A stretch of DNA of 64,000 bases from Latrodectus hesperus. Lineage: Eukaryota; Arthropoda; Arachnida; Araneae; Theridiidae. The translations under genes were made by a program, and so were the position numbers. The notes under the pieces were generated by a model, which searched no databases, was not told the origin of the DNA, and saw only the letters and a list, made by a program, of their open reading frames with translations. Of the stretch, positions 12,899-24,434 are shown one piece after another; the stretch's first letter is position 1, and the number at the start of each line of letters is the position of its first letter. The stretch is from NCBI GenBank assembly GCA_037975125.1, contig CM075858.1:64051640-64115639 (forward strand). Reading direction: 5' to 3'.

Positions 12899-13150
12899 CG
12901 TCCATTTGTGGTTTAGTGCCAGTGCTGCGCTCTCTAAGGCATAAGTCCGAAATTCAATCTTCTTGCTGGTCAAAGTTGACTCAACCTTTCATCCATTCAG
13001 TAGGACTATAAACTGAGTACCAAGCAGGTTTAGGACTGGGGGTTTCGCATAAGATTGACCATCTAACTAGGACATGTACTGCACATCCCAGGGTCCTTGG
13101 TCAGAAAACCAGATATAGGCACTGTTTACCTTGGCCCACATATGGTGACG
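12899..13150 (+). mobile_element. tRNA-derived SINE with head and body (family A)
   Basis: The head at 12909-12965 has a pol III A-box-like segment (GTGGTTTAGTGCCAGTGC) and a decayed B box (CCGAAATTCAATC). The body starts with TCAACCTTTCATCC and runs through AAACTGAGTACCAAGC, ACTGGGGGTTTCGC, CTTGGTCAGAAAACCAGA and GGCACTGT. It matches the minus-strand copy at 1738-1917 in order and spacing. The CTTTCATCC...GATAAA...GAGTACC block resembles a central domain I remember from tRNA SINEs of other invertebrates. It encodes nothing and relies on a LINE for movement. Confidence 0.78.
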
Positions 13151-13968
13151 TTAATTTGGAAAACACTCTCCGTACATACATCTCGTGGCATAGTTATTTA
13201 TATCCTGGATACTATATACATAGCGCGTATCGTGAATGTATACCGCTACTGATGTATACATATACTTGAATATAATTTCTTTTGAATATTTAGATAGTTT
13301 ATATATTACGCCTAATTCTCTTTAATTGGCGAAATAAATTATTATATAACATCCATGAAGAAATGCAATATGTTCCCATAAGATCCTCTCCAGAAATGAT
13401 CCTGTTTTCTGCTTTCCATTTACTCTCTTGCAGAGGATGGATCATTGTTTCAGACACAACCACCTTGCAGAATTCGTTAATAATTGTAAAATTAGCATTT
13501 TGTTGCACTCATGACCAACATATAAAATATAAATTAGCTCTTACCTCTTTTATACACTTCTATATATAGAAAACTATACAAGCTAGTAGCTGAATGGTTA
13601 TTACTCTGGCCTCTAGTTTATCAGTTCATAGATTCAACTAATATCTCTGAATTAAATATTTGTAGTGATTCGGAATTCTTTTCAGACTGTAGATATCAAT
13701 CTTATTGGACCCTGCTCGCAAAAAGTTGAAATAGTGCCACGTATGTTAATCACTATCCTTCACTTTAAATTTCTCATAAAAATTGAGCAGAATCATTGGC
13801 TTTTAGACACTTAAAACCAGACGCTAGAAATTTCCTTTATGATAGATTTTTTTAAATATTTTTTAAGCAAGTGTGTGTGTGAATTATCCCACAAAAAGTG
13901 CAAATATTGAATCTAATTTTCTATCAGTACGGTAATTTTTCTCTCGATTCCCTTTTTGAAAATTAAAC
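13151..13968. other. AT-rich unassigned DNA
   Basis: Low-GC sequence. A weak tRNA-like head lies inside it at 13586-13655 and is listed separately. Confidence 0.4.
13586..13655 (+). repeat. Decayed tRNA-like head, probable SINE fragment
   Basis: TAGCTGAATGGTTA at about 13589 fits a pol III A box, and TTCATAGATTCAACTA about 45 bp later sits where a B box belongs but is degraded. No cloverleaf forms, so this is not a working tRNA. Confidence 0.3.
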
Positions 13969-14235
13969 CTTGCTTGATTGTTCTTCCAATGAATCGTCAA
14001 TAAAAAACGTTTGATCCACATCTGAACCGGAATACGTCAGTTGCTGCTACACAAGATCAACTTTGGCATAATATAAAATCTGCAGTGACTTCTATATCCT
14101 AAGTATACATCCAAAGCCTCTTTGATTCTATTTTGGAGGTGTGACAACTTTTACGGCCAACAATGGTAACTATACTAACCATGATATTGTCATTATCCGT
14201 ACTTCACAAGAAGCTGTACTTTCCATTATTTGATC
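13969..14235 (+). pseudogene. Tc1-like transposase C-terminal remnant
   Basis: With frame changes this reads SSIKNV followed by a stop at the position of the family's SP-IENVW motif. It then gives TSVAATQDQLWHNIKSAVTS and VYIQSLFDSI, the tail shared by Tc1 transposases, and a last segment near 14130-14190 (VTTFTANNG). In the first motif the catalytic glutamate appears as lysine. The rest of the element is not recognisable. An intact copy would perform cut-and-paste transposition; this one is dead. It is too decayed to compare with the element at 30.5 kb. Confidence 0.5.
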
Positions 14236-14499
14236 TTTGTATAACGTGCCAAATAATTTTTTCTGCTGATTTTTTTTGATACTACACATTGGCTGGCTAA
14301 CCGTGTACTTAATCCTTAACTATTATAATATCACAATTACTAATTTTTATAGTTCTATATATCCACACATAGGAAAATTTAAGTTCAGAGAAATTAACTT
14401 TGAAATTAAATATTTGGATTCATGAAGCTATTATAATTTTGCTACAATTGTTAACGGACTTCGAAAAAAATCTTTTAACCATTTTTATACCTTTTTAAA
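14236..14499. other. AT-rich unassigned DNA
   Basis: Nothing supported. Confidence 0.4.
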
Positions 14500-14880
14500 A
14501 TTTACTTAAGAAGTTTACATATAATGTGCAATACATTATACTATCTACAAAGAATATAAACATTTTTCTTAGAATTAATAAAATGTTTTGAGAAATTTAT
14601 ATACAATGAATAAACTTTTGTACTAACTATATAATTCATAAGTATTTTTACGATTGTTAATAAAGTTTACAGAAAGTATTTTAGAAACAAAGTTTAACAT
14701 TTTGTACCAACACTTTTGTATAAGCTCTTTTCTTACAACTGCAAAAATGTTTACAAAAGTTTATATATAATCTTTTACATCAACTGTTATGTATGATCTT
14801 TTATTTTATTTACTCTTTATTTTATTTAAAATATTTACAAAAATTTAATTAAAAATCTTGCTATTTTTAAAAAGTACCAA
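14500..14880. repeat. Ancient tandem repeat, about 80-bp period
   Basis: Five loosely similar segments start near 14505, 14585, 14660, 14742 and 14828. Each opens with a variant of A-GTTTACA-AA-TTTATATA and contains a later variant of ACTTTTGTA-CAAC. Divergence is high and the low-complexity base composition could inflate the similarity. Confidence 0.4.
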
Positions 14881-16565
14881 ATAAAAATCAATTTTCAACA
14901 CGAATTGAATTACCTTATGAAATTATTTATTTTGTCAGTTATACAAACTAAATTTAAATGATTAACATTCAATGTTTTGCCAAGTATTAAAAAAGTAAGT
15001 GGTTAAAAGCAAAATATATGGAAAAGGAAATTTAATTTACATTGATTGAGTGAATATAGGTGTATCATTTCTGCACAAAAGTTTCATCTGGTTGAGATTT
15101 TTTCTTAACTTCAATTTATGTTACATTTCAACACTAAGGGAAATAAAATGGTAATATATGAAGATACATAATCTTTTCGATGTTAATAAAGTTCAAGAAA
15201 GAAAGAAAAAGGAAAGAAAAAAACTGGTAAAAAAATATCTAGCTAACTTGAAAGTGCATTATGTATTTCACTTCTTCTAGTCACTGGCGCGAAAAGCTTG
15301 ATATCTGGACGATGGGCAGACATGCCGGACAAAAGGACCACCTTTTTGATGTCACTGGGGAAAAAACATACATTCATGATTTTCGTCTTTTGCAACATTA
15401 CTTTATTGGCTAACATCTTGGATTTCTTTTTCACTGAGCTTTTCTCATGAATCAAAGGAAATGCTGTTCTTCCGAAAGGATTTCGAAGTAATTGTTCTGA
15501 ATCATGATCACGGTATGCTTCTTAGGATAGTAATTCGATTCATTTTCACTACCAATTCACTAGATGATTTTTTTCGAAGATTTCAATTATTTTAGCCCTT
15601 AAATTTATGAACTTTAGTATTATTACAAAATAACTTTTTAAAGTTATAATTAAATTTATAAAAATAAATTTCATTGATTAATTGTTTTTATTGATTAAAA
15701 ATCATTTTATTGATTAAGGTACCATTCTTCTAAAATAAATCTGAAAATAATTGATCTGAATTATGCTTAATGTGCTTCGTAAAATAGGCGATCTATTTAT
15801 TTGCTGAGGAGGAAGGATTTGTTTACAATTTTTATCAAAGGAAAAGACTTTTACACTTATTTTTTTATTTATTTTAGTACTTAGACGTATGATGTAAACT
15901 TGAATTGATAATTTTATTCTGTTTTAAATCATAATTAATTCCATTAAAATTATATTTAATTCGTTACTATCTTTTTAAGTAATTTTAAAGTAGTTGTTTT
16001 AAATTGTTGATTACAGTTTATTTCTCATAATAATAAATTCAGTTCATTTACACATTCGAGAATTATATTTATTGGATTTCAATCTTGAAAAATGCTTATT
16101 ATAAAATTTTGATTGATTCAATATTTAAATTTATAATGCGAATTTATATAAAAAGTACTACAAAGTAGCTATTTAAAACTCTGTTTACAAAATTGGTTTA
16201 TTTTACTGATCCTAGTACTGTTATCAAATAATTCTAATTTAGTTGTTTTAAATTTTATTAAACTGACGTTACAAACTTTCAGAAAAGCAATTTGATTTAT
16301 TTTACTGATTGGGAAGCATTTTATGATTAGAGTTTTTATTTGGAAAATATATTTATTACAGACTTTATTTCGTCACTTTTAGTATTTAAACATGTCATAC
16401 AAAATTTAATAAATTACCAAAAAAAATAGTAAGTAATTTTACTTTCATGATTAATAATCGCATAGTAATGTAGGTATATATATTTTTTTCTTTATAGAAA
16501 CAAGCAATTTAATTTTCTTTTGTGGTGAGAATTGTGATTACTTTCTTAATACATATTTTTATAAA

Positions 16566-16568
<3 letters not shown>
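14881..16568. other. AT-rich unassigned DNA with a mild GC patch at 15250-15500
   Basis: The patch has a 70-codon minus-strand frame (15243-15455) without family resemblance and a GGGCAGACATGCCGGACA segment at 15313-15330. The rest is AT-rich without supported features. Confidence 0.35.
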
Positions 16569-16617
<49 letters not shown>

Positions 16618-16652
16618 ATATATATTGAGATAGATAGATAGATATAGATATT
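16569..16652. repeat. (TA)n then (GATA)n compound microsatellite
   Basis: About 40 bp of pure TA (16569-16610) passes through an imperfect TA stretch into GATAGATAGATA at 16629-16650. Confidence 0.95.
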
Positions 16653-17500
16653 TGTGTGGATTTTTAGGTATTAAAGTATTCCTCAAAATTTGATTTTTCA
16701 AAGCATTTAACAACAATTGGAATGAGCTAATAAATTTTCTGCAAATTTAATATTCCTGTAAACCATTTTTAATGTACACCCCAAATCATATATTAATTTT
16801 CCAAAAATTTAGAGCTCCAATGAGAAAAAAAGCTATTCCAAAATATATATTATCGATGGAATGGTTATTACATAAGGCCCCATGTAAAATAATTATACCA
16901 AAAAATAAAAAAAAAATAAAAAAATAATGAAAAAATTCAAAGTTCTATATTTTTCTTAAACATAAATTTTCCTTTTATGTGAAATAAATATAAATAATGT
17001 TCAAATTCTTTTCTCTTTGACTCAAAGGTATAGTTATATGTCAATATACATTAAATACTGAATTTATACACGTTATATTTGTGTTGTGCTTTATAAGATA
17101 CATATTAGTCACATAAATCACAAGAGGAAAAAAGAAAAATACGTGGGATCATATTATAAAAGGAAATTTCTTTTTATGTGTGTTACCAATATCATCTAGA
17201 TTCCTTAGGAATGGAAGTTTTATATCTTTATTCAACACAGTCTATGTATGGTTTTCCTAAAGTATCTTCTATTTATATACATATAACGAAATGTAATATC
17301 CAGACAAATTATAATTGATGGCTTCTTGGGAGATTCCCGATATTGGTGGATTTTTCCCTCCTACCTTCTCAAGTTCAATTACAGATGGGAATTGTCTGTT
17401 TAGGTAATGCTTGTCCCTTATACCTTTTTTTTCCCTTGATTCCCTTAGAAAATAAATGAAAGGGACTTTAAGGGGGAAGATAAAAGGGAAAGAAAAATAA
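16653..17500. other. AT-rich unassigned DNA
   Basis: No supported gene. A slightly richer segment at 17320-17420 shows no identifiable motif. Confidence 0.4.
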
Positions 17501-17504
17501 ATAA

Positions 17505-17790
17505 AGACCTAAGAGTCGATCTATCACCGAGTGGTATGATGGATTCGAACACCACAATGAAGAGGTCTCAAAATCCATATTTTATTGAAGGTGATCCCAC
17601 TGCAAATATAAATAATGACGCATGACTCGATGATGTCGTTCATCATGTCTGGTTAGCTGTCACAATTTAGATTTGTAATGTATCTGTTGTACATGGCGTA
17701 GGGATTTATATAAATCCCTTTTAGAAGCATGAGTATTTCTGTCATGTATGAACATTAAAATATGAATGAATAAATACCCCCATGCCAGTT
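17505..17790. repeat. Possible solo LTR or old repeat fragment
   Basis: A GC-richer block holds GATTCGAACACC at 17544-17555, which resembles a tRNA-derived B box or primer-binding region. It also has a perfect 18-bp palindrome GGGATTTATATAAATCCC at 17701-17718 with a TATA core, and AATAAA-type signals near 17766. These are LTR-like ingredients, but I cannot define terminal repeats or a duplication, so the call is weak. Confidence 0.25.
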
Positions 17791-19339
17791 CTGATCACAA
17801 AAAATATATTATTTATATTAAAATACTGTCTTTTAATATCTAGAATGCATACATCTATAATACATTAATAATAAAGTTTACGACTTATTTTAATAGCTAA
17901 TGTTTTTAAAGAATTTATGAAATTTTTATAGGAGCTTAGTAGGATCACATAAAATTTTTATGTTTTGATAATAACAATCATTTATTTTTCACAATGAAAT
18001 TAAAATCAATTTTAGTTATAAGAAATAAATTTATAATTTATACCTGATATTAAAATAGCAGCCTTTAATGCTCTGTAGAACGTAACTATTTTAATAATAA
18101 TAACAAAGTTACCAGTATTTTTTAAACGTGAAGACATTTAAAGAGGCGAAAGTGATGCTTTTATAAAAATTTTATCACTTTTAAAATTCAACTGTAATTG
18201 AAATTTGAATACTTTAAAAAATATAATTTAAAATGAAAAAAAACACAATGAAACTTAGTTCGTATTTTTATTTAATATGAAGCATAAAATATAAAAAAGT
18301 GTATAATTAATTTATTCAAATTATAATTTCTTGCAAGAAATAGGTAAATAATAGGTATTGTGTCATTTCAATTATTTTAAATTAAATTAAATTAAATTTA
18401 AAATAATTTAAATGCATAAAATATATTTTTGACATTGAAGTAAAGTCATATGCATAAAAATAAATTAAGCAGCTAAACCTTATATTTTTATCTGGCATAA
18501 AAAAATATAACGAATACATAACTAATTTATATAGTTTTATTTTTATTTAAAAATACGTAAAAATATGTTAAGTAAATAATTAATAAATTGTTATAATAAT
18601 TTTATATAATTATATAATTAGGCAGAATTTATAAAGATTATAATTTATGTACAAAACAAGTGAATAAATATAATTTCAGATTTATTATAATTTAGAGTAA
18701 TTGTAAAATATGTATTTGTAAGTGGCAATGAAAGTCTTATAAATAAATTGCATTCAATATCTAGACCTCTTTTTTATTTAATATAAAAATATATGATCAA
18801 TTTAAAAATTGTAGAAATTATATCACTGTTTTACCGTGTGCGTATGACAAATCCTTTCTCTAATTTTTTAAAGACTTAAAAATAAATTACTTGCTTAGTT
18901 GTATATTGGTTTTTTAAGCTATTTATATATTCATATCTTAATAGAGTAGTACAATAAGCTAGAGAATCATCTGATGATTTTCTAGTTATAAATATATGTT
19001 AAAGCTTTACAAAAATTTTACGAGCAACAATAATAAAAAATTCTGCTAATATTCCTTTAGGGTTTTAATTCATAAACAGTACTTAGAAATTTGAGTCTTA
19101 ATATTTTTGATATGAGTATAGATGTAAAATTTGACTCTTTTTATATAAAGGATTCAATAACTCAATAAATTGAAGAACTTGACTTTTTTGATATAATTTA
19201 TATTCTAAAGAAGCGGATTTGTAGGACTTACTTAAAGTAATATGCACATTTTGATTTGCCCTACTATGACCATTTTTATAAAAAGAGGGCAAACTCAATT
19301 GAGACTTAATAATTTAAGGTGCATCTTGAGTCATGCAAA
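17791..19339. other. AT-rich unassigned DNA
   Basis: Very low GC. Some phrases recur between 17820-17990 and 18045-18200, but too loosely to call a repeat. Confidence 0.35.
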
Positions 19340-19410
19340 CATTCACTCTCAATATAGGAATCGAACTCAAAAATAGTTGAACTGTATTGATTTCTTAGCT
19401 TGAAGAATAA
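19340..19410 (-). repeat. Decayed tRNA-like element, minus strand
   Basis: The minus strand has GAGTTCGATTCCT, an excellent B box, at about 19350-19362. A CAAGCTAAG A-box-like segment lies about 45 bp upstream. No cloverleaf is conserved, so it is probably a SINE head. Confidence 0.3.
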
Positions 19411-19508
19411 GTTTAAGAAAGAAGTGTGTGTGAACAGATATGTGGACAATAATAATTATCGTATTTCTTTATAAGTTTGGTAGAATCAGAAGCTTACTTA
19501 TTAGGTAT

Positions 19509-19585
19509 CACCGTAACTTAGTAGTAGATTCCCGCTATTCGACGAGAAAGGTTGCAGGTTCTATTCCAGTTCTCACTAAAAAACT
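19509..19585 (+). repeat. tRNA-like pseudogene or SINE head
   Basis: TAACTTAGTAGTAGA fits an A box, and GCAGGTTCTATTCCAG about 40 bp later fits a B box with one change. The acceptor arms do not pair, so it is not a functional tRNA. Confidence 0.35.
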
Positions 19586-19668
19586 TGAGATATATGTTGT
19601 GTGTCTCTATTTTGCATATCTATCAAACAGGATGGGTACTTAGAAACTTTCAAAGTTTCATTTCTCAG

Positions 19669-19669
19669 A

Positions 19670-19697
<28 letters not shown>
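19669..19697. repeat. (TA)n microsatellite
   Basis: A pure TA run of about 27 bp. Confidence 0.9.
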
Positions 19698-19700
<3 letters not shown>

Positions 19701-20549
19701 TCCATATTTATACCATTTATAGTAATAAAGTATAAGGATATAAAACAAAACATTAATATATTTACTTTATAATTCATCCTTATAAATAGTTTATTGGTAT
19801 GTAAAGTAATAGAAAATTTTCCTTATTTTTTCAAGATGAAACAGTAATAACAACACCTTGTGTCCCATACTTCAATTCTAATTTGAGAAAGTTATTTTCA
19901 TAATCAACATTAAACGAAATTACAAACTGTATCTTGAAATCTTTTGACGAAAATTTCATGTATTTGCAAAAATTTTCACACCAAAATTCAAAAATATATT
20001 GTTTTTTAATGAAGAAAAATACATGAAAATCAAAAATTATTGGAAGAAAGTGTTAAAAAAATAACGAAATGAGTAAAATATATGAAATAAAGGAATCTTA
20101 AAAGTATCAGTTTAAGCCTTTGCTTGGTTTTAACGATTTTTCAGCATAATATAACGATAACAAAATAATTTGATTGAAAATGTTTATTTTCATATGTTAC
20201 TTTTAAATATAATTATTGTAAATTTAAATTAGGTAAATTACACATTGAGCATCTTCCTATTATCGAACTCTTGCCACCAACAAAAGAATCGATTAAACAA
20301 AAGAAAAAAAGGACAAAATAATTGAAGAAGAAAAAAGTTCTTTAATAATTCAAAGTCAAAAAATACATACAGATTGATTAATCTTTCGTTAGCTTCAACA
20401 ACTGGCAACACTTCACCAACATGTCCTCCTAATTTAGAATAAATAAACCAAAGTGCCGCCAATATTAACTGAATAATAAGCTCCAACTAAGTACCTTATC
20501 GGCATTTTATACTCAAGTGAAAATCAAAAATCAATTCATAACAGTCAAC
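19698..20549. other. AT-rich unassigned DNA
   Basis: An 82-codon minus-strand frame (20238-20486) is hydrophobic and Phe/Leu-rich, as random translation of A-rich DNA tends to be. It has no family resemblance, so I do not call it. Confidence 0.35.
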
Positions 20550-20990
20550 CTTACTCAACAATGAAGCTAAATAGACGTGAAGATAAGGGCTGAAGCTCAC
20601 TCGCTGGAATTAGAGGGCTGAAAATTAACGAACGCCTAATGGGAAGACAATACTTCACAGGGGCGAAATAAAAATAGCCCCTTCGAGTCCTTTACTCCTC
20701 ATAAAAGAGAGGTTTTATTGCTCGGTGTTGATCCTTCGCCACCCAAAGTACAAGTACGGTTGCAGTGAATGGACGCCTGCACTACCTATCTGCTTTTATC
20801 TCCATCCTTTCTTTCTGCCTCTCTTCAATCGCATTTATCGACTTAAAGACTCTTGAGACGGTCGAGTGTCGACGTCGAAATGAAGGCATGTGATTGATTT
20901 TTCGAGAATTTAAAGGCTTTTGTTTTTGGGAAGAGGAAATGGTTACTTGGACGGGTGGCAGACATTCCAGGAAGATATTTGCTTAGTTGG
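20550..20990. other. GC-richer non-coding island 4
   Basis: A block with CpGs, including GGTCGAGTGTCGACGTCGAAATG at 20860-20882 and two runs of CCTTT/TCTTT pyrimidines. There is no ORF and no mobile-element motif. It is a candidate regulatory or conserved element. Confidence 0.35.
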
Positions 20991-21275
20991 CGGAAATTCT
21001 CAAGTTCCTGAATGTATGCTGAAATCTTTGTTATTTTGAGTGTTATGTCTTACATTGTGTGATGTTTCTATAGATATTAAGAGAAACATGTTGGTTTAGT
21101 CTGCTCTAACAGTGTGATAATGATCTTTAGAATTCTGGTTTTCGATTTTAATTTTTGTTGAATTACTAAAAAAGACCGAATCATTTATGTTTTATGGATT
21201 TATAGACTTTAAAAGTAGATGCTTGACAGATTCCAAGTATTTCTCCATTGCGATATATGAATACTCCGAAAATAT
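20991..21275. other. AT-rich unassigned DNA
   Basis: Nothing supported. Confidence 0.4.
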
Positions 21276-21547
21276 AATACATAGTCCTTTATATTGAAAA
21301 TGTAATACATGGTTTTTTCTTTAAAATGCAATACGTGGTCCTTTATTGAAAATGCATATGTGATCCTTTATTCAAGATGCAATACGTGATCCTTTATTGA
21401 AAATGGAATACGTGGTCATTTATTGAAAATGCAATGCGTGGTCCCTTATTGAGAATGTAATACGTGGTCCTTTATTGAAAATGTAATACGTGGTCCTTTA
21501 TTGAAAATGCAACGTGTTTCTTTATTGAAAACCTAATACGTGGTGGA
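21276..21547. repeat. 26-bp minisatellite, about 11 units
   Basis: The unit is AATACGTGGTCCTTTATTGA plus AAATGY. Unit starts fall at 21276, 21304, 21330, about 21355, 21381, 21407, 21433, 21459, 21485, 21511 and 21535, so the period is 26 bp with one or two indels. The central units (21433-21510) are nearly identical and the outer units diverge. The array keeps one CpG (ACGT) per unit. Confidence 0.93.
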
Positions 21548-24434
21548 TACTGAGATCCTTTAAAATAGTCTTCAATTTCTAGGTTTTGACAACTAGGTGT
21601 TAAAGTAAATGATGTTGAATCCCCCACAGTCTATTAGACAAACCATGCTTTCAAATCTAAAGAAGTTCAGGTTTTGATCTTAACCTAATGTACAACTGGT
21701 GTTAGGTGACACGTCTGCTTTTTTCTCGCACATCTGAGTAGTAAGTTTTATTGTTTTTCTAAATTGTTCTCTATACAACCCATAATGTGGCCATCATTGA
21801 AATGTCATCCAGAGAGGACACACACAGTGAATTTTCAAATATTATGCGATTTTATATTTTAGAATACACACATACCACGAAAAAAGGAATGATGATAACA
21901 TCCTGACAATAATTTTAAAGAAATATAAAAATTAACTAGTTAATCAAATCAGTTTGTCAAAATGATAAATCAGTTTTTCAATGCAGGAGCATGTTGAAAT
22001 GTTATTAATTGAATCTTTAAGGCATGTTACTATCATATATATTTTACTATCATATTGCATTGCATTGCATGATCAGTGTAAGGATAGATGGTGTAAAATC
22101 TTCCAAAGACACTTGAATACAAGTTTCATCTTATTAGAAAAGTACAAGGAAAAAATCAAACCTTTTTTTCTGCCTCTATGGATTAATAACTTAGACTCGT
22201 GCTAAAAAATAAGTGTTAATTATTATTTTATAATGTAATTGAGAATAACTTAGGGTGAAATATTGAAAATTCTTTTGATAAGATTCGATATATAAGTAAC
22301 AAAAGAGAAGTACAATTTATCATCCATTTCTTACCCTGAGGTTTTCAAAAAATGAGCATCTGACCTAAATATAATCCTGCCAAAATTGAATAAATATTTT
22401 ATCATCATTTTTGTTTGCTTAAAACTTTTCTTAGACGACAGATGATTTAAATCCATCTCGCTTCATAATGGTTTTTACATAAGTTGAAAAAATTACTGTG
22501 AATAACTTCTTTTTATGGGTGACATTAAATCTTTTAGATCTTACAAAACAAAACTGTCATTTTGTAAGTTTTCTTAATTGATATCTGTAAAAATATGTCT
22601 TATTAATACACTTGTTTAAAGATTAGAACTATCAATAAAAATAATTATAATTCATTATCACCAGCTGGGTCCCATAAGGATATGATTGATTCCATAGAGT
22701 TCTAAGAATTTATCTGAGAATTTTCCAGCCAGATTTAAATTTTGAAGCAAGAGAAGTTTTTTTAATATAACTCTCAATTTTTTGATAAAAAAAATTTAAC
22801 CCAAAGTAAACTTTTGTTGTTTTTTATCAATTACAACAAAACCAACTACAATAAAAATTAATTGGTAAAAGAAATCTATAACAAATCTCATTTTTACTGT
22901 ATAGTGTGTATATAAGGATGTATAGTGTGGTCTTTCTTAAACTGTTCTTTGTTAAAAGCTATATGAAATAAGAAGAAAAATTAAAAAAAAGTAAATACGT
23001 GGTGAAATTTAATTCTTGTATAAATCTATTTGCTTTAATATATTAATAAAGTTAATTTTAATCTAGTTATTTATGCCTCTATATTTGTTAGTTATATTTA
23101 TGAATTGTTCTAAATCTTGTGTATGATTAATCTTTTTATCTTTATAAAAGATTTATTTTAATGTATTAATTAAAAATAATCTTTTATAAAAATCAACAAT
23201 GTAATTTCATTTAGAACAAATTTAGCATACATTAATAAAGACATATTGAAAATATATGGGAATTTTGAAATAAATTTATGAATTGTTAGAAAAATATTCA
23301 TGTTCAGTTTAATAGTCACTTTTACCATCAGGTGGTATAATCACATTTAATTAGTAATTAGTTACATGGAAATAAACTTTAAATATATGTACTTTTGTGT
23401 CTTTTCACATTTTAATTTAAAATAGTTTATTTAACTTTTACACATAAAGAAAAACTTTGCTAGCACAAATGAATTAAAGTGGATGCTAAACACATGTAAA
23501 TATACAGGATTAAAGTGGATGCAGGGCCAAAAGCAGAATTGAACATACAAACTACTGAATTGAAGGTGAAGCAGATAACATTTTAATTTCTTACTCGGTT
23601 TGATAACAAAATTAAGCACTTGAATAAATCTAGAAGTTTTTAAAGATTTGTGTATCAATTTTACAACAAATGAAAACAAGTAGTAAACTAAGCTCAAATA
23701 ACTATTCGAATTATAATATTAATGAATAATTAAGTAATCATTTAAAAAGTATGATAGATAAACAAGAAACTAGTACTTACAGTCTTCATATTATTTGATT
23801 TAGTAGTTAATATACTCATGCTGAACAATTAATAATTTTGTGATTAATATTTAAAGTAAACATTTATATTTGCATCTAAAAGGATTGCATACTTTAACCA
23901 ATATACAAATGAATAATAACAAGATAATAACAATATGAATACATTTGATGTATAAAAAGACAAGATGATACATAAAAAGAAATGTTTTAAATATAAAAAG
24001 TTGAAGACAAAAGGATAAGTTCTATGATATTATTGCTATGCAATAATGTTTTGAATCAAAGATAAATAAATTTATATAGAATTATTATTAAATTTATATA
24101 AATTTGTATATAGAATTCGGTAAAAAATTTGCTAGAAAAGCTGAATAAAAAAATCAAATAGAGATGAAAAGTTAGCACATTTTCGGTTAGAAGATTGAAA
24201 TTTATATTTATAAATTGAGGTATGGCTTTGAATTTTAAAAATTAAAATTATATTCATATATGTGACAGCTTATTGTATGCCATATCTGTTGTATGTAATG
24301 TAAAAGACAGATTTTTGTAATTAGACTGATATCTTTGAGAATCAGAAATATATGTGGAATAATTAAAAATTAAAAGCTTTAAATTAACTCTGTATGGATA
24401 TAGAATTTTCATGATAACACACATGCAACATAAT
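21548..24434. other. AT-rich unassigned DNA
   Basis: Nearly 3 kb with no supported gene. Open frames at 21981-22205 (+) and 23431-23697 (-) show no motifs. Confidence 0.4.

Noticed and set aside
15313..15330. p53-type half-site GACATGCC
   Set aside because: A single degenerate half-site in one mild GC patch is not evidence of binding.
17820..18200. Tandem duplication of about 230 bp
   Set aside because: A few phrases align but similarity is not clearly above that of random AT-rich sequence.
19509..19585. Functional tRNA gene
   Set aside because: A and B boxes are present but the acceptor and T stems do not pair. Called a tRNA-like relic.
20238..20486. Hydrophobic 82-codon minus-strand ORF as a membrane protein
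   Set aside because: Phe/Leu richness follows from A-rich DNA on the other strand. There is no start context, homologue or splice support.
21276..21547. CRISPR-like array
   Set aside because: The units are contiguous 26-bp repeats without unique spacers, and the genome is eukaryotic.
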